64,000 nucleotides of DNA from Spirochaetaceae bacterium (GCA_002729885.1 PBUB01000004.1:1-64000); one strand, 5' to 3'; shown: positions 53,510-63,665, counted from the stretch's first letter. Notes: a model not told the origin generated them from the sequence alone. A program made the numbers and translations.

Positions 53510-54576
53510 ACAAGCCCTGCAGATTTCACAAAGAACTGGAAGGTTTCTTTGCTGGTTTTCGCTGGAGTGTAACCGAAGACTTCTTTGAGTTTTGTGTTAT
53601 CCAGCACCGGTCTGTACTGCAAAAAAGGAATCTGCTCGGGTCCGTACTGACTGAGTCCCAGGGGTCGGGCAATTCCCAAAAGCAGCTTCAATGGTCCTGG
53701 CCATAACCAGCGAATCTTCTTTCTCAATATTGAGGCCACTTCTTGAATGGGTAGCCAGCCATCGCCTGCCAGGTTATAGATGCCGGCTGGAGCGATGTAG
53801 CTCGTCTTTCTGTCCGAGTCAGCGGGCTCATCGCTCTTTCTCCCCGCATGCATCAGAGCTCCCACCACATCCTCATCCCAGATGAATACGAAAGGAGTAT
53901 TGCTTCCGCGAATACCGAGAACCTTCGGTTTTTCAAACAGAGCGGTAATTTGATTCTTAGTATTTGCACCCAGTATTGTGCCAGATCGTAATACGACCAC
54001 GTCAGGGGAATGCCCCGTAGCGCTGTGCTCAGCGAGCATATTTTCCACCAGTTGCTTATGATGAGAATACGCGAAACCGGTGTATGGTTTGAGCGGCTGA
54101 TCTTCGGTTATGGGAACTGGATTGCTGGCATGGTAACCATAAGCTGCGCCGCTGGAAGTTACCACCAGTCGTGATGTACCATACTTGATACATGCATCCA
54201 GGATATTCTGGCTGCCTTCCGCATCTACCGCATAGGCCCGTGCTCGCTCTTCTGCATTCCTGGGATTTACCATGGAAGCCAGATGATACACCAGTTCCGG
54301 ACGATGCTTTGCAAACAAACGATCTACGGACACTGGATCAGTAATATCGCAGATTTCACGGTCTTCGCTCATTTCCGGAAAGGCTACATCCGTGGCCACG
54401 ATTCGCACTTCTGAATCCCTGACAGAGGTTGCAGAAACCAGACCACCGGATCCTGATGTCGCTTTGAATCCGGCCATTTTCCCGGAGGATTCTCTGGCTG
54501 CGAATTGTTCGGTCAATCGACGATGCAGCAGACTACCTAGGTAGCCCGCTGCTCCGGTAATCAGAATCTTTCTCAT
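53506..54576 (-). CDS. NAD-dependent epimerase/dehydratase-type (extended SDR) protein (second gene of the sigma-54 operon)
   Basis: The protein has 356 residues. The extended-SDR motif TGAAGYLG is at residues 7-14, TSSGAAYG contains the active-site Ser, and YSHHK gives the Tyr-Lys pair. A Ser/Gly-rich insert of about 30 residues follows strand 1 (about 29-58). Such enzymes act on sugar nucleotides or on 3-hydroxy/keto compounds with NAD(P); no substrate is clear. The start overlaps the ThDP enzyme stop (ATGA), and its own stop overlaps the SDR start, so the three products are made in concert. Confidence 0.85.
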   Translation of the reverse strand: MRKILITGAAGYLGSLLHRRLTEQFAARESSGKMAGFKATSGSGGLVSATSVRDSEVRIVATDVAFPEMSEDREICDITDPVSVDRLFAKHRPELVYHLASMVNPRNAEERARAYAVDAEGSQNILDACIKYGTSRLVVTSSGAAYGYHASNPVPITEDQPLKPYTGFAYSHHKQLVENMLAEHSATGHSPDVVVLRSGTILGANTKNQITALFEKPKVLGIRGSNTPFVFIWDEDVVGALMHAGRKSDEPADSDRKTSYIAPAGIYNLAGDGWLPIQEVASILRKKIRWLWPGPLKLLLGIARPLGLSQYGPEQIPFLQYRPVLDNTKLKEVFGYTPAKTSKETFQFFVKSAGLV

Positions 54577-56312
54577 TTCCCGGAAGGTTCCTCATGCATC
54601 GCTTTGAAATATCGCAATCCCGGAGCCCACATATGCGCCACCGGATCTACATCTACATGGATCACTGATGGTCCATTTACTCCCAGGCAGCGATTCACTG
54701 CATCATTCAGGCCTTCGTTCCGGGATACCCGTTCGCCATGAGCTCCCATGGCTTCAGCTACCTGGTCGAAGCGAATTTCCCCCAGGTCCGCGGCAATGGT
54801 TTCCCCCGGGTCCAGACTTTTATAGAGAAGCATTTTCCAGGGCCGCAATGTGAAAGACTGATTCATCTTCACCATGCCCCATTGTTTATCGCACAGAACT
54901 ACGTAGACAATCTTCAGGTTATGCCGCACGGCTGTTTCAATTTCCTGAGGATGAAATCCCATGGCCCCATCTCCAATGATGCAGCATACAGGCCTATCCG
55001 GATGGGCCTTGGCCGCGCCCAGAGCCTGCGCCACTCCTGCGCCCAGCATACCAAACTTGAACGTGGAAAGCAGGGTGCCTGGAGTTTTCACTTTCCAGTA
55101 GAAGTTTGCCCAGATGGCGGTATTACCTCCATCGGCCACGAGAATTGAATTGTCCGGAAAAGCATCTCTGCAGGCTACCACAGCGCGAGCTGGATGAACG
55201 TACTCAGTGTCTTTCTCCAGAGATTTATCCAGCTTTTCTCGGTACTGAATCTTTCTCTTATCGAAGCTGGATAGATCGGGCTTACTGGAACGACCGTTTT
55301 TCTTTAGAGCGGCTATCAGTCCCTTCATAAAGGTCTTAACATCAGCTTGAATCGGAATCGCCGCCGGTTTATTGGCACCCAGGATCATTGGATCCATATC
55401 TACCTGAATCATCTTTTGCTCGGAAGGTTTGGCCCAGTAAGGAGCTTTGCCCCACCAGTCTGTTTCGCCGATTCGGGATCCAAGCGTTAGCACTACATCG
55501 GCCGCGTTGCGTACTCGATTGTTCAGCGAAATATTCACCATGGGAATGGCCAGTTCATGCTCTTCGCTCAGGACGCCCCGGGCACCCCAGCTTGTTGTGA
55601 CGGGAGAACCCAGAAGCTCCGCCAGCTCCTGCAGCTCGGCGTAGGCTTCTGCGTGGATGATTCCTCCGCCAGCATGGATCATGGGTAATTTCGCATCCGT
55701 CAGCAACTTGCGAGCCTGTTCCAGTTGCTCTGCATCGGGCGACACCGGAGCAGTGCGGCGATAGGATTCCACGCTTTGTTGGGGCAGGGCGCCTTCGAAT
55801 TTCCCATTCATGATATTTTCTGGAATGTCCACATGCACAACCCCGGGCCTGCCTTCGAAGCAGTATCGCAGCGCTCGCTTCATCACTTCCGGTATTCGCT
55901 CGAAGGAATGCACCGCCTCGCTATGCTTGGCAATCTGACCGATTACGCCGCTCTGATCAAAGCATTGATATGTGCCACCGCGATCGGGATACATGATTCC
56001 TGTGCGCCGTGCGCTGGTAATTACGAGAACCCGGTTGCCCTCTGCTTGCTCAACAACGAGCCCTGGAAGAATGTTCGCCACCCCCGGGCCGTTGGATGCC
56101 ATGCATACGCCCAGGCGGCCGGAGCTTCTTGCATAGGCCCCAGCCATATGCGCTGCACTGGTTTCATGCCTGGGACTCACCAGCTCAATGCCATCGCCTA
56201 CCGCTGAAGAATAGAATCCGAAGTAGGTTCCATCTATGATTCCGAATATTTTCTCTACACCTTCGTTCTTTAGAAATCGGGCTGCAACAGCCCCGCCACT
56301 TACCTTTGCCAT
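54573..56312 (-). CDS. Thiamine-diphosphate-dependent enzyme, acetolactate-synthase-like (first gene of the sigma-54 operon)
   Basis: The protein has 579 residues. The N-terminal pyrimidine-binding domain carries the essential Glu at E50 (SPRHETSAAHMA) that activates the cofactor; a central domain and a C-terminal PP domain with IIGDGAMGF follow. The usual NN of the metal-binding motif is Cys-Asp here (VVLCDKQWGMVK), so metal ligation is non-standard but may still work. The family includes acetolactate synthase, benzoylformate decarboxylase and 2-hydroxyacyl-CoA lyase; I cannot choose among them. A strong GAGGAG ribosome site precedes the ATG. It is the first gene of an ATGA-coupled operon behind a sigma-54 promoter. 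Confidence 0.88.
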   Translation of the reverse strand: MAKVSGGAVAARFLKNEGVEKIFGIIDGTYFGFYSSAVGDGIELVSPRHETSAAHMAGAYARSSGRLGVCMASNGPGVANILPGLVVEQAEGNRVLVITSARRTGIMYPDRGGTYQCFDQSGVIGQIAKHSEAVHSFERIPEVMKRALRYCFEGRPGVVHVDIPENIMNGKFEGALPQQSVESYRRTAPVSPDAEQLEQARKLLTDAKLPMIHAGGGIIHAEAYAELQELAELLGSPVTTSWGARGVLSEEHELAIPMVNISLNNRVRNAADVVLTLGSRIGETDWWGKAPYWAKPSEQKMIQVDMDPMILGANKPAAIPIQADVKTFMKGLIAALKKNGRSSKPDLSSFDKRKIQYREKLDKSLEKDTEYVHPARAVVACRDAFPDNSILVADGGNTAIWANFYWKVKTPGTLLSTFKFGMLGAGVAQALGAAKAHPDRPVCCIIGDGAMGFHPQEIETAVRHNLKIVYVVLCDKQWGMVKMNQSFTLRPWKMLLYKSLDPGETIAADLGEIRFDQVAEAMGAHGERVSRNEGLNDAVNRCLGVNGPSVIHVDVDPVAHMWAPGLRYFKAMHEEPSGK

Positions 56313-56476
56313 TTCGCTCTCCTCGATCCTGCTTTTGCTGCTCGGCGAAGTAGGTTAGTTGGCCTCATCGGTACCACTATCCTCAGGCCTGCTACCTTCG
56401 GTGCATGAGCCCGAATGATTCAAGCGGACCCTCTAACTGACCGCAGCTCATGAATCTTCGCCTCTTGCATTGATGG

Positions 56477-56492
56477 TGCAAATTGTATGCCA
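56477..56492 (-). promoter_or_regulatory. Sigma-54 (-24/-12) promoter of the ThDP enzyme operon
   Basis: Read on the minus strand the site is TGGCATACAATTTGCA, which fits the consensus TGGCAYR-N4-TTGCW at every specified position with the exact GG-to-GC spacing. Transcription would begin near 56466, giving a leader of about 154 bases before the ThDP enzyme ATG. It points at the operon, and a sigma-54 activator is encoded on the other side. Confidence 0.82.
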
Positions 56493-56619
56493 GGTGTTAC
56501 AGAGACCGGGTGGCTTCATATTTCGCAACACGGTGGAATCATGCCCGGGAAGACTCTGAAATGCACTGTAAGGCCCTATATCTGGATCTGACGGTGCTAA
56601 CTGAGACTAGCTGAGAGTG

Positions 56620-56689
56620 CTGCCAGTTTGTCCATGGCAGGCTGGACCGCTGACAGAATCTGGTCGTCAAAAATTAATCATTGACCAGA
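56620..56689. promoter_or_regulatory. Inverted repeats upstream of the sigma-54 promoter, candidate activator binding sites
   Basis: Two inverted repeats lie 130-210 bp upstream of the sigma-54 promoter, the usual distance for enhancer-type sites: CTGCCA (56620-56625) with TGGCAG (56635-56640), and TCTGGTC (56659-56665) with GACCAGA (56683-56689). The half-sites are different, so at most one is likely the binding site of the adjacent activator. Confidence 0.4.
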
Positions 56690-56791
56690 TTTGATCAGCC
56701 AGGCTTTCTCAGGCAGGCAGGGATTCCATTGGAAGATAGATTTGCAGATAACAGGGAAGCGGCCTCGGAGGAGCATAGAGAGGAGGACATT

Positions 56792-58645
56792 ATGGACTCT
56801 GAAGGTCCGTTTCTCTCCGCTGAGAGCATTCATTCAATTCTAGAGGTGATGCCCAGTATGGGGTATGCCTACGAGGACATTCCCGCCTTTCTGGATAACG
56901 TAATTCGATTTCTGAAAAACCAGTTCCAGTGTCAGCGAACTTCCCTGATCCTGTCTCGGGCCTACGGCGGCATCCTGGCAGGGGATAGCCTGTCGGCAGC
57001 AGAGATTCATTCCCGAAAGGCTCGGCAGCGCAATACTCCCCCTTCGCACAATGTTTCGAACGAATCCAGGGATGCCAACTCGGTGCCGCTACCGTTCAGG
57101 GATCTATTGGAGAATCATACTCCATCATCTGAGCGAACACTTGCTCTCAAGGAAATCTGTCTGGAGATCAACAGCAGGTTTGCGCACCGAATAGATAATT
57201 CAGCCCGCGAAAGCAAAACATCTTTGCCGCGTGCTGATTTAGCTGAGCAGGACGATGAAATTCAATCCTACGTTCGTGCTCTGGATCAGATGGGCTTCGA
57301 ATTCATCTATCCTATCCTTTTGCAGCGGGATCTTGTAGGTTTGATCCTTCTGGGGCATTCTTCCAGACCTTTCGAATCCAGGGATACATTGTTTGTGGAA
57401 ATGGGCTCTGCTTTACTGGCTCTGACCCTCAGAAATGCAGCCATCCGCAGGGAAAATTCGCGGCTGCGTCTAAACCAGGTGCGTCCGGTATCGCCGCCAG
57501 AGCGGACTGAGGGGCCTCCAGATTCATCATCGAAATCAGTCGAAGAAACCCGGACGACCCAGGGAAATGCAGACACCAGACGTGAGATCCAGGTTGGCAA
57601 TCGCACGATAATCGTCTCCGATGGTCTGTGGCACTATTCCCTGGAAACCTGGTCCAGGCTGGCCACCGTGGATGTGCCCATTCTGATTTCTGGCGAAACA
57701 GGCACCGGTAAGGAATTGTTCGCTCGCTGGATTCATCAGGAATCCGGAAGTTCAGGTCCTTTTGTTCCCATCAACTGTGCATCTGTTCCCGACACTCTCT
57801 GGGAAAGCGAACTGTTTGGACATGTGCGAGGGGCATTTACCGATGCCCGCGAACGAAGAAAGGGCCTGGTAGAAATGGCCACCGATGGAATTCTGTTCTT
57901 TGATGAAATAGGGGACATGCCTCTGGATATGCAGGGAAAGCTACTGCGATTGATTCAGGAGAAGCAGTTCAGACCACTGGGGGCCAGCGAAGAAAGACCG
58001 GCCCGATGCAGATTCCTTTTCGCCACGCATCGCGATTTGAGTTCCATGGTAGCAGCCGGAAGTTTTCGTCAGGATCTCTTCTATCGCATTTCAACTCTAA
58101 ACGAGCGAATTCCTCCTTTAAGAGAGCGTTCCGGGGATATCCAGGCACTTCTTGAATACTATCTGGATGTAAATTCGAAGAAGTACAGGATTCAACCGTT
58201 GATTCTGGACTCCACATTGAAAGATGCTGCTATCCAGTATTCCTGGCCTGGCAATGTTCGAGAACTGGAAAGTCTGGCCTTGAGACTTTCTCTGGAATAC
58301 CCGGGACAGAGTCCCGGTCTAAAGCAATTTTATCAGGCCCTGGATCCATCCTACCTTTCGCAGACAGATTCTCGTTCTCCCATCGCGCCTGATGCTGCCC
58401 GGTCAGAGGATGACAGCCTACAATCTCAGAACTGGAAAGTGCAGGAAAAGGCTTTGAGCGATCTTGGCCTGGCCTCCGGTATCAGCCTGGATTTTGATCA
58501 TCTGGTACAGAATTACAGTAAACAGATCTTGCAAGAAGCTCTGGAGCGATCGGAGGGCAACCGCACCAGAGCAGCCCAGCACCTGGGAATCTCCCGAGGA
58601 CGATTCAACTATCAGTGGAAACTTCTCTTCGGCGATAACCAATGA
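56792..58645 (+). CDS. Sigma-54-dependent transcriptional activator with GAF-like sensor
   Basis: The ATG at 56792 follows AGGAGG by six bases; an upstream TTG frame at 56681 has no such site. Residues about 20-240 resemble a divergent GAF domain (FICP-type hydrophobic strands, [21 protein letters not shown]). The AAA+ domain has Walker A GETGTGKE (about 300), the sigma-54 contact loop as GAFTDA (about 346), Walker [11 protein letters not shown] and the ATHRDL sensor. The C-terminal Fis-type helix-turn-helix reads [21 protein letters not shown]. It is transcribed divergently from the ThDP operon, so I infer that it activates the sigma-54 promoter in between, in response to a small molecule bound by the GAF-like domain. 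Confidence 0.9.
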   Translation: MDSEGPFLSAESIHSILEVMPSMGYAYEDIPAFLDNVIRFLKNQFQCQRTSLILSRAYGGILAGDSLSAAEIHSRKARQRNTPPSHNVSNESRDANSVPLPFRDLLENHTPSSERTLALKEICLEINSRFAHRIDNSARESKTSLPRADLAEQDDEIQSYVRALDQMGFEFIYPILLQRDLVGLILLGHSSRPFESRDTLFVEMGSALLALTLRNAAIRRENSRLRLNQVRPVSPPERTEGPPDSSSKSVEETRTTQGNADTRREIQVGNRTIIVSDGLWHYSLETWSRLATVDVPILISGETGTGKELFARWIHQESGSSGPFVPINCASVPDTLWESELFGHVRGAFTDARERRKGLVEMATDGILFFDEIGDMPLDMQGKLLRLIQEKQFRPLGASEERPARCRFLFATHRDLSSMVAAGSFRQDLFYRISTLNERIPPLRERSGDIQALLEYYLDVNSKKYRIQPLILDSTLKDAAIQYSWPGNVRELESLALRLSLEYPGQSPGLKQFYQALDPSYLSQTDSRSPIAPDAARSEDDSLQSQNWKVQEKALSDLGLASGISLDFDHLVQNYSKQILQEALERSEGNRTRAAQHLGISRGRFNYQWKLLFGDNQ

Positions 58646-58816
58646 GAGATCTTGATTGCCATCCACTTGCCTGGAATTCCCGCGATTTCCGGCAGGGCCT
58701 GGTATTCTGATTGAGCGAATCCTCAAATCGAATGCGCCGGAGAGTTCTCCGAAGAAAACATTAACCCGGGGAATCGCTATTGGAAGGTTTAGAAGTCAAC
58801 TCCCGGTTGCTGAGCG

Positions 58817-59629
58817 TCATGGGACGGAAGATTGGATATCTGCAGTATTCGAATCAACGAATTCCATCAATCGGTCCAGAAGTATGGCTGTGGCCACACC
58901 GGCATTCAATGACTGGGTGCGGCCTCTGAGTGGAATGTGTAATGTGAAATCACATTGATCCAGAAGAGAGGATTTCATACCATCGCCTTCGCTTCCAATA
59001 ACAAGAATCAGGCGATTCGAATCGGGAAGAGGGCTGAGATCATGACAGCTCAAGCTCTTCTTGTGTTGTTCGGCCGACGGATCGAAGTCTGCTCCCAGTA
59101 ACCAGTAGTTGAGGTTCTTTGCCGTTTTGACCACAGACTGGCTGCTGGACTGAAAGATGGGAAGAAGCATTGTGGCTCCGGCGCTCACCCTCGCAGCTAC
59201 ACTTCCAGGTCTCGCCCCTTTTCCGGTAACAATCAGGCCTTTTGCACCCAGGGCTTCTGCGCTTCGAACAATGCTTCCCAGGTTCTGCTCATCCTGAATG
59301 CGATCCAGCATCACATAAAGTCCAGGCTTTTCATCCAGTGCCTGCTTCAGACCAGCTTCTTTCGATTCAACACTTCCTGAACCGGAGCTGGCCTTGAGTC
59401 GAATTACAATTCCCTGATGACGAAGATCCGTAAGTCGCGAAAGTTCTGCGGAGCTTACAGTCTGCACCGGTCCTTTTCCCAGAAGAGCAGAGAGTTCCTT
59501 TTTGATCTTAGCCGGAAAGCTGTCGGAAATGTACACCATCTGGATTCCAGGAGGAGAACCGGATGGGTCCCGTAGTGCCTGATCCAGTGCTCGCGCAGCC
59601 TGTCTGCCGCAGATTAGATCCTGTGCCAT
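58817..59629 (-). CDS. TrmH/SpoU-family RNA methyltransferase (RlmB-like)
   Basis: The protein has 270 residues. An N-terminal L30e-like substrate domain (about 1-100) leads to the SPOUT domain. Its three motifs are DRIQDEQNLGSIVRSAEALG, LVIGSEGDGM, and the knot-forming IPLRGRTQSLNAGVATAILL. This class methylates 2'-OH or the base of specific rRNA or tRNA nucleotides with S-adenosyl methionine. RlmB-like 23S rRNA Gm2251 methylation is the most likely role, but the substrate is not readable from sequence. The start overlaps the 3' end of cysS by 16 bases, which suggests co-expression with the tRNA synthetase. Confidence 0.85.
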   Translation of the reverse strand: MAQDLICGRQAARALDQALRDPSGSPPGIQMVYISDSFPAKIKKELSALLGKGPVQTVSSAELSRLTDLRHQGIVIRLKASSGSGSVESKEAGLKQALDEKPGLYVMLDRIQDEQNLGSIVRSAEALGAKGLIVTGKGARPGSVAARVSAGATMLLPIFQSSSQSVVKTAKNLNYWLLGADFDPSAEQHKKSLSCHDLSPLPDSNRLILVIGSEGDGMKSSLLDQCDFTLHIPLRGRTQSLNAGVATAILLDRLMEFVDSNTADIQSSVP

Positions 59630-61257
59630 TTGGTGCCTTCCGGCGTGTCCTTGATCTCGATGCCCAGGTTCGTTAGTTCATCGCGAATCTCATCGGCCCG
59701 AGAAAAATCTTTGCTCTTTCTTGCCTCTGCTCTTTGAGCGAGCAGGTCTTCTACTTTCGATGCCAGATCCTGATCCAGGCTGGTTTCCTCCGGAGTAAAG
59801 CGAAGCACTCCCAGAACTTCGTTTACTGCAGCCAGAAAGGCCAGAGCATCCGTAAGATGGGCCTCGGTGTTTTCGGAGTTAGAGTTTTTCTCATCTTCAC
59901 TTTCGGATTTTTTCTTTTTTGTGGAAGATGTATTCGTTTCCGCTGATGGGTGGGCTTTCGTACCAGAATCGGCAAGCAGAGTATTGGCTGTTTTTACCGC
60001 TTCAAAAACTGCAGCCAGAGCGCGAGAGATATTTAGATCATCGTCCATGGCCTGGAGAAATTCAGTAAGCTCATCTGCAAAAGGGGAATCCTTCGAGAGA
60101 ATTCGGGCTGAACCGTGGCCAGGCTTATCGCTCTTTCTTCGATCTCTGAGTTCCGAAAGAACCTGATCCTCTGTGCTTCCCGTTCGCTCCAGAAGACTGT
60201 CGATGCATTGCTGGATTCGCTCAATGGAGGTTCTAGCAGCTTTGAGTCCATCAAAGGTAAAGTTTAGCTTGTTTCTGTAATGCGTTGCGCTGAGCAGATA
60301 GCGAATACATAGAGGCATCCATCCGCTATCAATGTAGTCCAGGATCCAGGCGGGTGCTACTTCGTTTTCAACGAGCTTTTGGGCCTTTTCCTTTTCTGTG
60401 AGATCTCGCAGGGTAAAGAAATTGCCCAGGGACTTGGACATCTTTTTGCTTTCTACAAGCAAATGCTCATTGTGCATCCAGTATCGCACAAAGTTTTCGC
60501 CGGGGTAGGCACCGCGGCTCTGTGCGATTTCATTTTCATGATGGGGAAAAAGCAGATCGATGCCACCGGTATGGATGTCGATCCCATCCTTGCCGTAGAT
60601 ATTTCGAATCATAGCCGAGCATTCCAGGTGCCATCCCGGACGACCATCGCCCCAGGGAGAGTTCCAGGAGGGCTCATCCTTCTTCGCAGGGGCTTTCCAC
60701 AGTGCAAAGTCCCTTACATCTTCTTTATCGTATTCATCCGCCTCGAAACGCCCGCCAGCAGCGGTCATCAAGTGCTGAGATTCAATGCGCGAAAGCTTTC
60801 CATATTCAGGAAACGATTTCAGTTTAAAATAAACGTTTCCATCCACCGCGTAGGTATGGCCTCTCTTTTCCAGTTCGCCAATCATCTCAAGCATGGTTTC
60901 AATATGCTCTGTGGCTTTTGGCCGATGTTCCACGGTCTGGATTCTAAGCGTTTCCAGATCCTGTAAGAAAGCAGCCACGTAGGGAGATGTAAACTCCTGA
61001 ATGGATTTTCCTTCCCGTAATGCATTGTCGATGATCTTATCGTCTACATCCGTGATATTGGATGCATGATCCAGCCCGTAGCCTCTAAACTTTAGATACC
61101 TGCGCAATTGATCTACGAAGATGTAGGCCCGGAAGTTTCCGATGTGATTGAAATTGTATACCGTAGGACCGCAATTATAGATCCTTACCCGCGCCGGATC
61201 CGCGGGCTGAAAGGGTTCTTTCTTGCCAGTAATGGAATTGAAAACGGTAAAGCTCAT
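59614..61257 (-). CDS. cysS: Cysteinyl-tRNA synthetase
   Basis: The protein has 547 residues. The class I landmarks are HIGN (in YNFNHIGNFRAY), the zinc-binding Cys in YNCGPTVY, GWHLECSAM, GIDLLFPHHENE and KMSKSLGNFFTL. It charges tRNA-Cys in the cytoplasm. A low-complexity insert of about 35 residues, almost only Ser, Lys, Glu, Asn and Thr, interrupts the C-terminal anticodon-binding half (about 420-460), after ALAAVFEAVKTANTLLADSG. The overlap with the RlmB-like gene is 16 bases. The start is the ATG followed by SFTVFNS. Confidence 0.96.
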   Translation of the reverse strand: MSFTVFNSITGKKEPFQPADPARVRIYNCGPTVYNFNHIGNFRAYIFVDQLRRYLKFRGYGLDHASNITDVDDKIIDNALREGKSIQEFTSPYVAAFLQDLETLRIQTVEHRPKATEHIETMLEMIGELEKRGHTYAVDGNVYFKLKSFPEYGKLSRIESQHLMTAAGGRFEADEYDKEDVRDFALWKAPAKKDEPSWNSPWGDGRPGWHLECSAMIRNIYGKDGIDIHTGGIDLLFPHHENEIAQSRGAYPGENFVRYWMHNEHLLVESKKMSKSLGNFFTLRDLTEKEKAQKLVENEVAPAWILDYIDSGWMPLCIRYLLSATHYRNKLNFTFDGLKAARTSIERIQQCIDSLLERTGSTEDQVLSELRDRRKSDKPGHGSARILSKDSPFADELTEFLQAMDDDLNISRALAAVFEAVKTANTLLADSGTKAHPSAETNTSSTKKKKSESEDEKNSNSENTEAHLTDALAFLAAVNEVLGVLRFTPEETSLDQDLASKVEDLLAQRAEARKSKDFSRADEIRDELTNLGIEIKDTPEGTKWHRI

Positions 61258-61291
61258 CTCTTTTGAGAGAAAAATAACCTGGCCCAGGCTG

Positions 61292-63580
61292 TCAATTCAA
61301 GCCCTGGCCATAGATCCTGTCTGTGATCCAGTAATGCATATAGTTCTGATGCGTGATTCGACAGTAGTTTCGACTCTCCGCTTTGGGGATATGTTCCAGG
61401 AAATGATTGAAATCGCCGTTATAATAGCGGGCTTTCCACTTCTTCAGGTTTCCGGGACCTCCGTTGTAGGCGATGGAAGCCCAGCGAAAATCCTGATCAT
61501 ACATTCTCAGTAGATCTGCGAAGAACATGGAACCCAGACGAATAGAGGTCTCAGGGTCAAGAAGATCATAGTTGGGCATATTGCTTCTGCTGGCCAGCCA
61601 TTCGCCGGTTCTGGGCATGATCTGCATTAGTCCTCGTGCACCGGAGCGGCTGATGGCCAGCTCTCGAAACATACTTTCCTGCCGCATAAGTCCATAGACC
61701 ATAGATTCATCTACTTTGAATGTCTGACCGTATTTCTGGACTACATCATGATACGGACGGGGATACAGAATTCGAAGCAATTCCGGGGGCAGGGTGAATG
61801 GGTCTTCAGACACTCCACTTTCTCGCAGCAGATTTCTTGTATAATAAACAGATACAAACAGTGTTTCGCTTTTCAATCCTACCTGGGCCAGGCGCCGCAG
61901 GAATTGATAGTCGCTCACTTTGCCGGAGTATTTCTCGCGAAAGAATGCCATTCCCAGTTGCCATTCTCCCAGGCGAAATAGATCTACAATGTCATCTGGA
62001 ATGGCCTGCTGATCTCTTTTAAGATCTCGCAAAATTCGAACCGCATCCTCATTCCAGTAAGCGCTTAGATTCTTTCTGGCCAGGAATGCCAGTGCCTGTT
62101 CGTTTCCGCCGTAGCGAGAAACCCATCCCAGGTAGGTACCTCTGTCTCGAACGTACGCCCAGTGATCGGCATACGTATCCTTCTTCGCAGAGTCATTCAG
62201 ATCCCAGAAAGCCTGTTTGTAATAGGAACCAGGCATCCTCTGATAGAAATTCTTTAACAGATCTTCCTTCTCTGCAGGGCTGTTTTTTTCGTAATATCTA
62301 TAGAGCCAGTACACGAATCGGCCACTACCTGCCTGAGCAGGCATCATACTTTTCGCATACTCCCAGTATCGCTTGTCGGCCCAGATTAAATGATCTGGAT
62401 CATTACCAATGAGAAATTCAATGAGTTCATCATGTGTTTCATAATCTGCATGGTTTTCGTTTAGATAGGCTACCAGCTCTTTAAAGTAATCATCTTTGTT
62501 GCCAGAGCTTTTAAGAATATCTAGATACAGATGCCACAGGGAAGGATCCTGGCTTTTCGCATGCTCGAATCTACTGAAAAGCTGCTTCGCAACGCCGTAT
62601 TGTTTGGTCTTCTTTAGCTGATAGGCCCAGGTTCGTAGTTTTCCCGGATTCGATGAAAGAAAAGTGTAGGCTCTGGACGAAAGCTCCAGCACATCGCTGT
62701 ACTTACCCAACTCCATAAGTACCATGCCATCGTGTCCCACTGTGATCGCATTTGACGTAGCAATCAAATTCTCCGAAGAAAAGGTCGAATTGCTTTTGTA
62801 GAATGAAGAGGGAATATATTGCTGAAACAGTACCAGCTTTCTTCGGTAATGTGGCAGATCTGAATACGCATCGGGCAGGGCCGGGTCATTCTTCTTTAGC
62901 TCATAGTAAATAGCCTTGGCCAGCCACCCAGGTGGATCCATTTCTGCGGCTTTGAATAGATAGTCTCTGGCCTTATCTCTCTGTCCGGCCTGGCGAAAGG
63001 CTCGACCTTTCAAAAATTCAGTATAATCCCCGGAAACATTTCCAAACTTCTGAGCGATTTCAGCTGCCCGCGAAACCTGATTCATGTCCAGAAGGATGTC
63101 CAATCGCTTTTGTAAGATTTTCTGATCCAGCACATCGCCGCGACTTAGATCGGCCCGAGCCAGGATCTTCTCTCGTGCACTCTGGGATAGCTCCTTCACC
63201 GTGGCTTCTTGAGCTCTGTAAAGTGCCAATCGCTCCAGCAGGTCAGACGCGGAGTGCTCGGGAATGCGATCCAGGCATTGATTCATTTCCGCTTCGGTAT
63301 GACCCTTCATGCATCCTCGTTCGACGACGTTTAGAAAGGGAGCAACAGCTTCCAGGCCGGAATGGCCTTTGCTCTGTTGCATCGCCCTGGCCAGTGCATA
63401 GAAATCGGACTTATTTCTTGGGCTTTCCTTCTCAAAATGTCGCAGGATCTGAGCCCAGCGACCTGCTCGGAGCATCTCGAATGGATCGGAATAAAGGGGA
63501 GTGGCCTGGCCTGGCTGCTGGCAGAAAAAAAAGAGAAATAATACCAAATGAGCCGTTAGATTTGCGCTTCGTTTCATCAT
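61292..63580 (-). CDS. Soluble lytic murein transglycosylase, Slt-type
   Basis: The protein has 762 residues from the ATG at 63580, with a following AGGATCGG ribosome site and a signal peptide (KRSANLTAHLVLFLFFFCQQPGQA). The long N-terminal body is made of helical TPR-like repeats, as in the doughnut of Slt70. The C-terminal catalytic domain has the family-1 motifs: the essential Glu in YGLMRQESMFRELAISRSGARGLMQIMPRTG, and IAYNGGPGNLKKW. It cleaves the glycan backbone of peptidoglycan in the periplasm to make anhydro-muropeptides. The start at 63628 is also open, but places extra residues before the signal. Confidence 0.9.
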   Translation of the reverse strand: MMKRSANLTAHLVLFLFFFCQQPGQATPLYSDPFEMLRAGRWAQILRHFEKESPRNKSDFYALARAMQQSKGHSGLEAVAPFLNVVERGCMKGHTEAEMNQCLDRIPEHSASDLLERLALYRAQEATVKELSQSAREKILARADLSRGDVLDQKILQKRLDILLDMNQVSRAAEIAQKFGNVSGDYTEFLKGRAFRQAGQRDKARDYLFKAAEMDPPGWLAKAIYYELKKNDPALPDAYSDLPHYRRKLVLFQQYIPSSFYKSNSTFSSENLIATSNAITVGHDGMVLMELGKYSDVLELSSRAYTFLSSNPGKLRTWAYQLKKTKQYGVAKQLFSRFEHAKSQDPSLWHLYLDILKSSGNKDDYFKELVAYLNENHADYETHDELIEFLIGNDPDHLIWADKRYWEYAKSMMPAQAGSGRFVYWLYRYYEKNSPAEKEDLLKNFYQRMPGSYYKQAFWDLNDSAKKDTYADHWAYVRDRGTYLGWVSRYGGNEQALAFLARKNLSAYWNEDAVRILRDLKRDQQAIPDDIVDLFRLGEWQLGMAFFREKYSGKVSDYQFLRRLAQVGLKSETLFVSVYYTRNLLRESGVSEDPFTLPPELLRILYPRPYHDVVQKYGQTFKVDESMVYGLMRQESMFRELAISRSGARGLMQIMPRTGEWLASRSNMPNYDLLDPETSIRLGSMFFADLLRMYDQDFRWASIAYNGGPGNLKKWKARYYNGDFNHFLEHIPKAESRNYCRITHQNYMHYWITDRIYGQGLN

Positions 63581-63665
63581 ACTGTCCGATCCTAATAAGG
63601 AGAAAAACCTTACTCTACCATCGGACAATTTTTGGTTCCAGATGCAACGATTTCAAGGGTGGCTT

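Noticed and set aside
56635-56652. TGGCAGG-like second sigma-54 promoter upstream of the activator gene
   Set aside because: The GG-to-GC spacing is one base off and the -12 region lacks TTGC.
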